DNA from: Anaerolinea sp. | Lineage (GTDB): Bacteria > Chloroflexota > Anaerolineae > Anaerolineales > Anaerolineaceae | Length of the DNA stretch: 64,000 nt | Direction: 5' to 3' | Assembly (NCBI GenBank): GCA_029975055.1 | Contig: JARKPU010000008.1 | Span: 1 to 64,000 of the forward strand | Shown here: piece after piece, positions 1 to 7,247 of the stretch | Layout: every line of letters starts with the position of its first letter | Position numbering within the stretch: the first letter of the stretch is position 1 | Notes under the pieces: model-generated | Seen by the model: the letters and a program-made list of their open reading frames with translations, nothing else | Told to the model about the DNA's origin: nothing | Database searches by the model: none | Position numbers and translations under genes: made by a program

Positions 1-677
1 CGGGCGAGGTCCTGATGGGGCAGGGACAGTTCGGTATCGATCCGGACACCTGCGAGCGCGTGGCGCTCGAAGTGAAGGACGCCAAGGATAGCGGTCTCGA
101 GATCTGCATGGTCGTCGGCGGCGGCAACATCTTTCGCGGGCTCGCCGGCGCGGCCCAGGGCTTCGACCGCGCTTCCGCCGACTATATGGGCATGCTCGCC
201 ACGGTGATGAACGCCCTGGCCCTCATGGACGCCCTCGAGCACATCGGCGTGGTCACGCGCGTGCAGTCGGCCATCGAGATGCACATGGTCGCCGAGCCGT
301 TCATCCGCCGGCGCGCCATCCGCCACCTCGAGAAAGGCCGCGTGGTCATCCTGGGCGGCGGCACGGGCAACCCTTACTTCACCACCGACACGGCCGCCGC
401 GCTGCGCGCCACCGAACTGTGCTGCGACGTGCTCATCAAGGCCACCAAGGTGGATGGAGTCTATGACAGCGACCCCAAGCTCAACCCGCATGCGGTGCGC
501 TTCGAGCATATCAAGTACATGGATGCAATCAACCAGCGCCTGCAGGTGATGGACGGCACCGCCCTGACGCTCTGCATGGAGAACAAAATGCCCATCCTGG
601 TGCTCAACCTGTGGGACGACACCGCCCTCATCCGCGCCCTGCGGGGTGAGCACGTCGGCACGCTGGTGAGCGACTGA
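1..677 (+). CDS. pyrH: UMP kinase, 5' partial
   Basis: Uridylate kinase, which converts UMP to UDP with ATP in pyrimidine nucleotide synthesis in the cytosol. The frame is open from the window edge and reads GEVLMGQGQFGID before the first internal ATG at 15, matching the SGEAL..GFGID start of the family, so roughly the first 10-15 residues lie outside the window. The nucleotide-binding GGGNIFRG, the MGMLATVMN helix, GTGNPYFTTD and KATKVDGVY are intact, and the end GTLVSD resembles GTLITE of the E. coli enzyme. pyrH often sits with tsf and frr; here the next gene downstream is the phenylalanyl-tRNA synthetase unit, which has its own promoter. Identification is secure; only the N-terminus is missing. 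Confidence 0.95.
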   Translation, partial: GEVLMGQGQFGIDPDTCERVALEVKDAKDSGLEICMVVGGGNIFRGLAGAAQGFDRASADYMGMLATVMNALALMDALEHIGVVTRVQSAIEMHMVAEPFIRRRAIRHLEKGRVVILGGGTGNPYFTTDTAAALRATELCCDVLIKATKVDGVYDSDPKLNPHAVRFEHIKYMDAINQRLQVMDGTALTLCMENKMPILVLNLWDDTALIRALRGEHVGTLVSD

Positions 678-740
678 GCAGTTCCAACCCTCAATTTTAA
701 CCCGCGGGGTGGGTCGGGTTCCTGCCAGCTTTGCGCCAGC

Positions 741-769
741 TTGACAATCGCCCGCATTCGCGGTTTAAT
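741..769 (+). promoter_or_regulatory. Sigma-70-type promoter of the pheS leader
   Basis: TTGACA at 741-746 and TTTAAT at 764-769 are separated by exactly 17 bp. Transcription would start near 776, just before the T-box leader. This is close to consensus and is the only good promoter between pyrH and pheS. Confidence 0.7.
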
Positions 770-909
770 AGGCACAACATAACCGTACAGGCAGTGACGG
801 AGGAAAGTAGGCGGGCTGGATCCGCCAGAGAGGCGAGAGCGCCGGCTGCAACTCTCGCTCGGGGAAACCCCGGCCGAAGTTCCCTCCCGAGCCGTGCGGG
901 TGAACGCCC

Positions 910-986
910 CGAAAGGGATCGTGTTTCTTTGAGTAAATTGTGGCGCAAGCCCACAATTCGCTCAAACAAATGCACAATCTCGAAAG
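910..986. repeat. Palindromic element, copy 1 (inside T-box leader)
   Basis: Inverted repeat: TTTGAG..AATTGTGG pairs with CCACAATT..CTCAAA around the loop at 943-949. It is preceded by ATCGTGT, as in copies 3 and 5. The short direct repeat CGAAAG flanks it at 910-915 and 981-986, leaving 65 bp between, close to the 66 bp of the copy at 50579-50644. It shares TAAATTGTGG and CACAATT with the other copies. Confidence 0.7.
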
Positions 987-1048
987 AGGCCAGTAGTCCG
1001 CACCGCGCGACCGGCGTTATCGGGTCGGCCAATCGCCCTGGCAGCAAG

Positions 1049-1110
1049 AATGTGCATTTTTCTATCAATGTGGGCTTTACCCCACGTTTTTAGAAAAACG
1101 GATGCGCAAC
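1049..1110. repeat. Palindromic element, divergent copy 2 (inside T-box leader)
   Basis: Inverted repeat in which TTTTTCTA and GTGGG pair with CCCAC and TAGAAAAA, with outer arms TGTGCAT and ATGCGCA. The order of the arms (T-run, CT, AT-rich, GTGGG) is that of the other copies, but identity is lower and no clear target duplication is seen. It could instead be a native T-box stem. Confidence 0.45.
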
Positions 1111-1184
1111 CGCCAGCAGGGCTGTTGGAGCAAGCGAGTCAGGCCCTTGCCTGGCTAATGTGGGTGGTACCGCGGGTTGACCTT

Positions 1185-1216
1185 CCCGTCCCAATCAGGG
1201 GCGGGTTTTATTTTTT
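1185..1216 (+). terminator. Intrinsic terminator of the T-box
   Basis: CCCGTCCC (1185-1192) pairs with GGGGCGGG (1198-1205), with one G-U pair, followed by a T-rich tract (TTTTATTTTTTTTT). Part of it is mutually exclusive with the antiterminator formed by the T-box sequence at 1161-1175. Confidence 0.85.
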
Positions 1217-1316
1217 TTTGACGAGGAAAGGGATCAGGCACCCGGACGGCAGGACCCTGAGTGCCCGAGTGCCACATCGCTTTCCTTGATCGATCATCTT
1301 CTGGCAAGGAGAGACC

Positions 1317-2348
1317 ATGGACGAACTTCAATCCTTAGAGCAGGCGCAAGCCGCGGCCCTGGCCGCGCTGGAAGCCGTGAACGACGAAGCCGCGCTGGAG
1401 GCCTGGCGGATTGCTCACCTCGGGCGCAGCGCCCCGGTGATGCTGGCCTTCTCGCGCCTGGGGCAGGCCCCCAAAGAGCTGCGCCCGCAAATCGGCCAGG
1501 CTGCCAACCGCGTCAAGCAGGCCCTCGAAGAAGCCTTCGCCGCACGCGCCCAGGCGCTCAAAGAGGCCGCCTTGCAGCGTTCGCTCACCGCCGAGCGCCT
1601 GGATGTGACCCTTCCCGGCCGCCGGCCCGCCCAGGGCAGCCTGCACATCGAGACGCAAACCCTGCGCGAGATGTACCGCATCTTCGGCGAGATGGGCTTC
1701 CAGGTATTTCGCGCGCCCGATGTGGAGACCGACGAGAATAACTTCACCGCTCTGAACATCCCGCCCTACCATCCCGCGCGCGATATGTGGGACACCTTCT
1801 ACACCACCAACCCCGGCGTGCTGCTGCGCACGCACACCTCGCCTGGGCAGATTCGCGCCATGCGGCAGTTCGCCCCCCAGCCGATCCGCGTGGTGCTGCC
1901 CGGCATGTGCTACCGCTACGAGCAGGCCAGCTCGCGCAAAGACATCCAGTTCACCCAGGTGGAGCTGCTCGCCGTGGGTTATCACATCACCTTTGGAGAT
2001 TTCAAAGGCACCCTGCGCGATTTCGCCCAGCGCATCTTCGGCGAGAGCCTGCGCACCCGCCTGCGGCCCTCTTACTTCCCCTTCACCGAGCCGAGCGCCG
2101 AGATGGACGTGGAGTGCGTCATCTGCCGCGGCAAGGGCTGCGCGCTGTGCAAAGGCTCGGGCTGGCTGGAGATCATGGGCTGCGGTATGGTTCACCCCAC
2201 GGTGCTGCAGAACGGCGGTTATGACCCCGCCAAGTTCTCCGGCTTTGCCGCCGGAATCGGCCCGGGGCGCGTGGCTATGCTGCGGCATGCCATCGAGGAT
2301 CTGCGCGCGTTCTATATCAATGATGTTCGCTTCCTGGAGCAGTTTTAG
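1317..2348 (+). CDS. pheS: Phenylalanine-tRNA ligase alpha subunit
   Basis: Catalytic subunit of the alpha2-beta2 phenylalanyl-tRNA synthetase, charging tRNA-Phe. It has 343 residues, normal for a bacterial alpha subunit. An N-terminal coiled-coil (about 1-90, Ala/Glu/Arg rich) is followed by the class II core: motif 2 region RVVLPGMCYRYEQASSR, FTQVELLAVG, and motif 3 with GFAAGIGPGRVAML. Between them lies a cysteine cluster VECVICRGKGCALCKGSG (about 259-276) that resembles a zinc knuckle; it occurs in the alpha subunit of several phyla. The start is fixed by AAGGAGAG just upstream of ATG 1317. It is controlled by the T-box leader and transcribed with the genes that follow, although an unrelated small gene separates it from pheT. 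Confidence 0.97.
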   Translation: MDELQSLEQAQAAALAALEAVNDEAALEAWRIAHLGRSAPVMLAFSRLGQAPKELRPQIGQAANRVKQALEEAFAARAQALKEAALQRSLTAERLDVTLPGRRPAQGSLHIETQTLREMYRIFGEMGFQVFRAPDVETDENNFTALNIPPYHPARDMWDTFYTTNPGVLLRTHTSPGQIRAMRQFAPQPIRVVLPGMCYRYEQASSRKDIQFTQVELLAVGYHITFGDFKGTLRDFAQRIFGESLRTRLRPSYFPFTEPSAEMDVECVICRGKGCALCKGSGWLEIMGCGMVHPTVLQNGGYDPAKFSGFAAGIGPGRVAMLRHAIEDLRAFYINDVRFLEQF

Positions 2349-2414
2349 GTGTTGGGCGCTCGGGCAATCAGGCGCTCAGGGTTCGTGTTCCCGCCATTCG
2401 TTTAGGAAGGCCCA

Positions 2415-3002
2415 ATGGAAAAGCAAGCCGCGAAGGGATTGACCAGTCTCACTGTATGGAAAAAAGCAATCGATTTCGCCGTTTGGGTGGTTCAAGAAAT
2501 TGCCAATCACCTGCCGCCCGATGAACGCTTTTCGCTTGCATCGCAGTTGAGACATTCCGTCCAAAGCATCCCTGCAAATATTGCTGAGGGATATGGCCGT
2601 TTTTATTATCAAGAGGGCGTGCGCTTCTGCTATACCGCGCGTGGATCTTTGGAAGAGACTCGCAGCCATATCCTTCTGGCCTACCGCTTGCAGTACATCA
2701 ATGGTGAGCAATACGCCAAAGCTGAACAGTCGCTGATTGAGCTTTCTCGGCTCTTAAACGGCTTCATCGCTTACTTGAAGGATAAAAAACCCGGCGCGAA
2801 CGAACCCGGGGCGGGCTTCCACGAACCGGTGCCCGGATATGAAATCCAACCCGACCTCGCTGTTGAGGGATTGAGACGCATGACGCAGCCTACCCTGACC
2901 GGCAGAAAATCTCCTCCCCCGGCGCCCAGGCAATTGAGCGCCCGAGCCTCGTTTCCTGCACTCATCGCCTCATCAACTCCTCGTCTCATTGACTTTTCTT
3001 GA
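2415..3002 (+). CDS. Four-helix bundle protein (S23/23S rRNA intervening-sequence family)
   Basis: A small helical protein of the family found inside 23S rRNA intervening sequences and as free-standing genes; its molecular role is not established. Residues 1-120 carry the family pattern: LTVWKKAIDF near the start, LASQLRHSVQSIPANIAEGYGR in the second helix, and later helices with YRLQYINGEQY and LSRLLNGFIAYLK. Beyond residue 125 there is a tail of about 70 residues rich in Pro, Gly, Ala and Ser, which the family normally lacks. The gene sits between pheS (66 bp upstream) and pheT (11 bp downstream), so it is probably co-transcribed under T-box control. AGGAAGG precedes the ATG. Confidence 0.85.
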   Translation: MEKQAAKGLTSLTVWKKAIDFAVWVVQEIANHLPPDERFSLASQLRHSVQSIPANIAEGYGRFYYQEGVRFCYTARGSLEETRSHILLAYRLQYINGEQYAKAEQSLIELSRLLNGFIAYLKDKKPGANEPGAGFHEPVPGYEIQPDLAVEGLRRMTQPTLTGRKSPPPAPRQLSARASFPALIASSTPRLIDFS

Positions 3003-3013
3003 AAGGTTCACGC

Positions 3014-5560
3014 ATGAAAATCCCCCTCTCCTGGCTTCGCGATTATGTCGAAATTGATCTCTCCCTCGAGGAGCTGGCCAGGCGCCTCACCATGGCCGGC
3101 CTCGAGGTCGAAGAAATCCGCCTCGTCGGGCTGCCCATGCCGCCCGCCAACCCCACCGGCATCCCCCACGAGTTCAACTACACCGGCCTCTCCTGGGAGC
3201 CCGATAAAATCGTCGTCGCGCAGATTGACGAAGTGATGCCGCACCCCAACGCCGACCGGCTGGTGCTATGCCGCCTGAATGACGGCACCGCCGAGCAGAC
3301 GGTGCTCACCGGCGCGCCCAACCTGTTCGAATATAAAGGCAGGGGCCCGCTGCCCGCTCCGCTCAAAGTGGCGTATGCCAAAGAGGGCGCCCGCATCTAC
3401 GATGGCCACCAGCCCGGGCAGGTGCTCACCACCCTCAAGCGCGCCAAAATCCGCGGCATCGAATCCTACTCGATGGTCTGCTCCGAGAAGGAGCTGGGCA
3501 TCTCGGAGGAGCACGAGGGCATCATCATCCTCGATGCCGACGCCCCCACCGGCATGCCGCTGGTCGATTATATGGGCGATGCCGTCCTGGATATCAGCAT
3601 CCTCCCCAACATGGCCCGCAACGCCTGCGTGCTGGGCGTGGCGCGCGAGGTTTCAGCCCTCACCGGCCGGCCGCTGCGCCTGCCCGAGCGCCGCGTGCCC
3701 GCCATCGGCCCTGCGGTGGAAGGGTTGGCGCGCATCGAGATCAGCGAGCCTGAATACAACCCGCGCTTCACCCTTGGGCTCATCCGCGGCGTCAAACCGC
3801 AGCCCAGCCCCTACTGGGTGCAGCGCCGCCTGCGCCTGGCCGGCATGCGGCCCATCAACAGCATCGTTGACGCCACCAACTACGTCATGCTCGAGACCTG
3901 CCAGCCCCTGCACGCCTTCGATTACGGCGTGCTCACCCGCCGCGCGGGCGGCAAAGCGCCCACCATCCTCACCCGCCGCGCCGCCCCCGGAGAAAAGCTC
4001 ACCACCCTCGACGGCGTCGAGCGCAGCCTGGATGAATTCACCGTGCTGGTCTGCGATACCGCCGGGGCGCTTTCCATCGCCGGGGTGATGGGCGGCGCCG
4101 AGAGCGAAGTCACCGAAGCCACCACCGATGTGCTCCTGGAGGGCGCCTCGTGGAACTTCATTAACATCCGCCGCACCGTGGGCGCGCAAAAGCTCAATTC
4201 CGAGGCGGCCTATCGCTTCGCGCGCGGCGTGCACCCCGAGCTGGCCCCGTACGGCGTCCAGCTTGGGCTGGAGCGCATGGCGCTGTGGAGCGGCGGGCAG
4301 ATCGCCGCCGGCCTGGTGGATGCCTACCCCCTGCCGCAGGCCGACCCCGAGGTGGCACTCACCGCCCAGGATGTGACCCGCGCGCTGGATATCCACCTCA
4401 GCCTGGAAGAGATCGCCGCCTTGCTCTCGCGGCTCGGCTTCACCTGCCGCACCGAGGGCGAGACGCTCTACGCCAAAACCCCACCCAACCGCCTGGATAT
4501 CGGCGAAGGGCTGGTGGGGCGCGCCGACCTGATCGAAGAGATCGCCCGTCTGGTCGGCTTCGACAACCTGCCCTACACCCGCCTGGCCGATCCGCTCCCC
4601 CCGCCGGTGGAAGAGGATTCCACCCTGTGGGCCGAAGAACACCTGCGCGACGTGCTCGCCGGCCTGGGCCTCCGCGAGGTGATCACCTTCCGCATGACCA
4701 GCGCCGAGCGCGAAGCGCGCCTCTACCTGCCCGGCTCGCCCGAGCTGGAGGCGCCCTACATCCGCCTGGCCAACCCCATCTCGCCGGAACGCGCCGTCAT
4801 GCGGCGCAGCCTGCTGGCCTCGGTGCTGGAAGTGCTCGAGCGGAACATCCGCCTGCGCGACCGGCTGGCGTTTTTCGAAATCGGGCCGGTCTTCCTCCCC
4901 GTCGAGGGGCAAACCCTCCCCGATGAGGCCGGCCGCGTGGTCATCGCGCTCAGCGGGCGGCGCGAGGTTCCCGCCTGGAACGAGGCCGCCTCGGGGAACA
5001 TGGATTTCTACGACCTGAAGGGCATCATCGAAAGCCTGCTCGACGGGCTGCACATCCGCGGGGCCGAGTATGAGCCGGCCGGGTCCGATATCTTCCACCC
5101 CGGCAAATGCGCCCGCGTGCGCCTGGGCGAGCAGGTGCTGGGCGTGTTCGGCGAGCTGCACCCCATCGTCAAGGCGCGCTACGATTTCCTCGCTGCGCCT
5201 GTCCTGGCCGCCGACCTCCACCTGTCCGCCCTGCTGGAGGCCAGCCCCGCCGGCTACACGGCGTCATCCGTCTCGCCCTACCCGCCCGTGCTCGAAGACC
5301 TGGCCGTGGTGGTGGATGAAGCCATCCCCGCCGGGCAGGTCGCCGAAGCCATCCGCCAGGGCGGGGGCAGGCTGCTGGCGGGTGTGCGCCTGTTCGATAT
5401 CTACCGCGGCGAGCAGATCGGCCCCGGAAAGAAGAGCCTGGCCTACAACCTCACCTACCAGGCTCCCGACCGCACCCTGACGGATCAAGACGCGGCGGGC
5501 ATCCGGCAGCGCATCATCCGCCGCCTGGAGCAAGACCTCGGCGCCAGGCTGAGGAGTTGA
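3014..5560 (+). CDS. pheT: Phenylalanine-tRNA ligase beta subunit
   Basis: Beta subunit of phenylalanyl-tRNA synthetase, needed for tRNA binding and editing of mischarged Tyr-tRNA-Phe. The start at ATG 3014 gives the canonical MKIPLSWLRDYVEI; a TTG 15 bp upstream overlaps the previous stop and is not needed. Its 848 residues cover, in order, the EMAP/OB tRNA-binding domain (about 65-190, with GIRGIESYSMVCSEKELG), the B3/B4 editing domain (about 215-400, NSIVDATNYVMLETCQPLHAFD), the B5 domain (about 420-500), the catalytic-like core and the C-terminal anticodon-binding domain (about 755-848, SPYPPVLEDLAVVVDE). All parts are present. It ends before a strong hairpin at 5584. Confidence 0.97.
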   Translation: MKIPLSWLRDYVEIDLSLEELARRLTMAGLEVEEIRLVGLPMPPANPTGIPHEFNYTGLSWEPDKIVVAQIDEVMPHPNADRLVLCRLNDGTAEQTVLTGAPNLFEYKGRGPLPAPLKVAYAKEGARIYDGHQPGQVLTTLKRAKIRGIESYSMVCSEKELGISEEHEGIIILDADAPTGMPLVDYMGDAVLDISILPNMARNACVLGVAREVSALTGRPLRLPERRVPAIGPAVEGLARIEISEPEYNPRFTLGLIRGVKPQPSPYWVQRRLRLAGMRPINSIVDATNYVMLETCQPLHAFDYGVLTRRAGGKAPTILTRRAAPGEKLTTLDGVERSLDEFTVLVCDTAGALSIAGVMGGAESEVTEATTDVLLEGASWNFINIRRTVGAQKLNSEAAYRFARGVHPELAPYGVQLGLERMALWSGGQIAAGLVDAYPLPQADPEVALTAQDVTRALDIHLSLEEIAALLSRLGFTCRTEGETLYAKTPPNRLDIGEGLVGRADLIEEIARLVGFDNLPYTRLADPLPPPVEEDSTLWAEEHLRDVLAGLGLREVITFRMTSAEREARLYLPGSPELEAPYIRLANPISPERAVMRRSLLASVLEVLERNIRLRDRLAFFEIGPVFLPVEGQTLPDEAGRVVIALSGRREVPAWNEAASGNMDFYDLKGIIESLLDGLHIRGAEYEPAGSDIFHPGKCARVRLGEQVLGVFGELHPIVKARYDFLAAPVLAADLHLSALLEASPAGYTASSVSPYPPVLEDLAVVVDEAIPAGQVAEAIRQGGGRLLAGVRLFDIYRGEQIGPGKKSLAYNLTYQAPDRTLTDQDAAGIRQRIIRRLEQDLGARLRS

Positions 5561-5583
5561 GCTTCCCGTTGTGGGCTTGTTAC

Positions 5584-5620
5584 CGTGCATTGGGGGCCAA
5601 ACCCCCAATGCACGATTTTA
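5584..5620. terminator. Hairpin terminator between pheT and the MFS gene
   Basis: CGTGCATTGGGGG (5584-5596) pairs perfectly with CCCCCAATGCACG (5602-5614), followed on the plus strand by ATTTTA. It lies between convergent genes and could end transcription from either side. Confidence 0.7.
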
Positions 5621-5638
5621 AAGACGAACCCTCGCTGC

Positions 5639-6991
5639 TCAGTCCGCCTGGCCGGGCCCGGCCTGCTCCACCGCGTCCAGCAGCGGTTTGCGGCGCGTCT
5701 CTTGCGGCAGGAACAGCCCCGCCACCCCGGCAATGACGTAACTCGCGGCGAAGACGCTCAGCGGCAGGGCCAGCCCGCCGCCCATCAAAAGCGCCCCCAG
5801 GCTGGGGGCAATGGCCCCGGCGATGCGCGTGAACCCGCTGGCGGCACCCATGCCCGTTCCGCGCACGCGGGTGGGGTAAGCCTCGGGGGTGTAGGCATAC
5901 AGCGCGCCCCATGCCCCCAGGGTGAAGAAAGACATCCACACGCCCATCCCAACCACCCAGCCGAGCGAGTTGGCCGCCGCGAACAGGTAAGTGAACACGC
6001 CGCTGGCCACCAGGTAAAAGGCCAGCGTCTTGCGCCGCCCCCAGCGCTCCACCAGCCAGGCCGCCGAAAAGTAGCCCGGCAGCTGCGCCAGCGCCAGGAT
6101 GAAGGCGTTCTGGTAAACCGGCAGGAGCGTCATCCCGGCGGCGCGGAAGAAGCCCGGCAGCCAGGTGAACACGCCGTAGTAGCCGAGCGAGATGGCAAAC
6201 CAGATCAGCCACAGCAGCAGCGTGGTGCGGCGCAGAGCAGGGCGCAGCAGGTCGGAGGTGCGCGAAGGCGCCGCCGCGGCCACCGGCGCCAGCCGGAAAG
6301 CGGGCAGCTCGCGGCCGTTTTCGCGCGCCACCTGGCGCAGCACCTCGGCGGCCCGTTCGCCCTGCCCGCCCGCCGCCAGGTAACGCGGCGATTCGGGCAC
6401 CAGGCGGCGGATGAAGAAGATGATCACCCCCGGCGCAGCGGAGACCGCCAGCAGCCAGCGCCAGCCCAGGTGCGGGACGATCAGCCAGGCCAGCCCGGCG
6501 GCCAGCACCGCGCCCAGCGCCCAGAAGGACTCTAACAGCACCAGGTAGCGCCCGCGTTTTTCGGCGGGCAGGTATTCGGCGAAGATGGCGTAATCCACCG
6601 GCAGGGTACCGCCCACGCCAAAGCCGGTGAGCGCGCGCAGCGCCACCAGCCAGCCGAAAGACGGCGCGAAGGCCGAGGCCAGCCCAAAGAGCGAATCGAT
6701 CGCCACCGTGGAGACGAAGCCGATCTTTCGGCCGACCAGGTCGCTCAGCCGCCCCCACACCCACGCCCCGGCCAGCATCCCCAGGAAGATGGCCGTGCCA
6801 AGCAGGCCTTTCTGCGCGTTGGTGAGGTTCCATTCCTGGCCGATCGCCGGCAGGGCAAAAGAAATGAGCAGCACTTCCATGGCGTCGGCGGCCCAGCCCA
6901 GGCCGCAAACCAGCATCAATTTTTTCTGGAAGCGGCCGAAACCGGCCTGTTCGATCGCCTGGTCGAATGTCAAGGTTGCCGTAGTGGTCAT
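5639..6991 (-). CDS. Major facilitator superfamily transporter
   Basis: Inner-membrane secondary transporter of about 12 transmembrane segments, 450 residues. The sequence matches the sugar/SV2/NaiP-like branch: GWAADAMEVLLISFALP in helix 1, GRLSDLVGRKIGF in the 2-3 loop, ALRALTGFGVGGTLPVDYAI in helix 4, PESPRYLA after helix 6, the second-half loop WLVERWGRRKTL, and YTPEAYPTRVRGTGMG. Substrate cannot be told; aromatic acids, nicotinate or sugars are possible. The gene runs divergently from the subtilisin gene. Its promoter has TATAAT at 7012-7017 (minus strand) and a palindrome over the -35 region, suggesting specific control. The start codon at 6991 follows GGAGGG. Confidence 0.88.
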   Translation of the reverse strand: MTTTATLTFDQAIEQAGFGRFQKKLMLVCGLGWAADAMEVLLISFALPAIGQEWNLTNAQKGLLGTAIFLGMLAGAWVWGRLSDLVGRKIGFVSTVAIDSLFGLASAFAPSFGWLVALRALTGFGVGGTLPVDYAIFAEYLPAEKRGRYLVLLESFWALGAVLAAGLAWLIVPHLGWRWLLAVSAAPGVIIFFIRRLVPESPRYLAAGGQGERAAEVLRQVARENGRELPAFRLAPVAAAAPSRTSDLLRPALRRTTLLLWLIWFAISLGYYGVFTWLPGFFRAAGMTLLPVYQNAFILALAQLPGYFSAAWLVERWGRRKTLAFYLVASGVFTYLFAAANSLGWVVGMGVWMSFFTLGAWGALYAYTPEAYPTRVRGTGMGAASGFTRIAGAIAPSLGALLMGGGLALPLSVFAASYVIAGVAGLFLPQETRRKPLLDAVEQAGPGQAD

Positions 6992-6993
6992 AA

Positions 6994-7041
6994 GCCCTCC
7001 AATGGGAGGGCATTATACCTCAATTTGTGTAAAAATTACAC
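6994..7041 (-). promoter_or_regulatory. MFS gene promoter with palindromic operator and Shine-Dalgarno hairpin
   Basis: On the minus strand TATAAT is at 7017-7012, 20 nt from the ATG. GTGTAA-N3-TTACAC, a perfect 15-bp palindrome at 7027-7041, covers the -35 position and looks like a repressor site. The leader also contains GCCCTCC-N4-GGAGGGC (6994-7011), a stem that would hold the ribosome-binding GGAGGG. Confidence 0.6.
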
Positions 7042-7132
7042 TAAGTCGGCAGGTTTCCACCCTCCCCAAATAAAAGATATAATTCATGTAAATGCTCAAC
7101 CATCCCCCTTTCCCCCCTTCCCGGCAGGGAGC

Positions 7133-7220
7133 CTTGTAGGGTGCAGTCGCTTTGGATTGCACCAAGGTAAGAAAGTCTTGTAGGGTGCAGTCGCTTTGGA
7201 CTGCACCAAGGTGAGAAAGT
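7133..7220. repeat. Tandem 44-bp direct repeat, two copies
   Basis: CTTGTAGGGTGCAGTCGC... repeats at 7133-7176 and 7177-7220 with two differences. Each unit holds the inverted pair GGTGCAGTC / GATTGCACC (GACTGCACC in the second). It lies just upstream of the subtilisin gene. The TGTAGGGTGC start is shared with the repeats at 24730-24908. Confidence 0.8.
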
Positions 7221-7247
7221 GGTAAAATCTTGCGGAAAGGGACCCCC

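Larger units (their letters stand above)
776..1216 (+). promoter_or_regulatory. T-box leader of pheS, with two palindromic inserts
   Basis: A tRNA-sensing T-box riboswitch expected to read uncharged tRNA-Phe and control pheS-pheT by antitermination. The conserved 3' T-box TGGGTGGTACCGCGG is at 1161-1175 and is followed by an intrinsic terminator. Stem I begins around 790-830 (GGAAAGTAGGCGGG, then CAGAGAGGCG), which is typical of T-boxes. A candidate specifier TTC (Phe) lies at 880-882 in the context GAAGTTCC, fitting the downstream gene. The leader is about 440 nt, long for this class; the extra length is largely two palindromes (910-986 and 1049-1110) related to repeats elsewhere in the window. 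The T-box identity is secure; the specifier position is inferred. Confidence 0.9.

Noticed and set aside
678..740. Terminator after pyrH from AACCCG/CGGGTT
   Set aside because: Only six base pairs and no T-tract follow; too weak to call.
731..1093. 120-codon plus-strand frame in the pheS leader
   Set aside because: The region is a T-box riboswitch and the translation has no protein-like features.
3653..5221. Long minus-strand open frame (522 codons) opposite pheT
   Set aside because: It is a shadow of the G+C-rich pheT gene, with Gly/Ala/Gln/His-rich, family-less sequence and no ribosome site.
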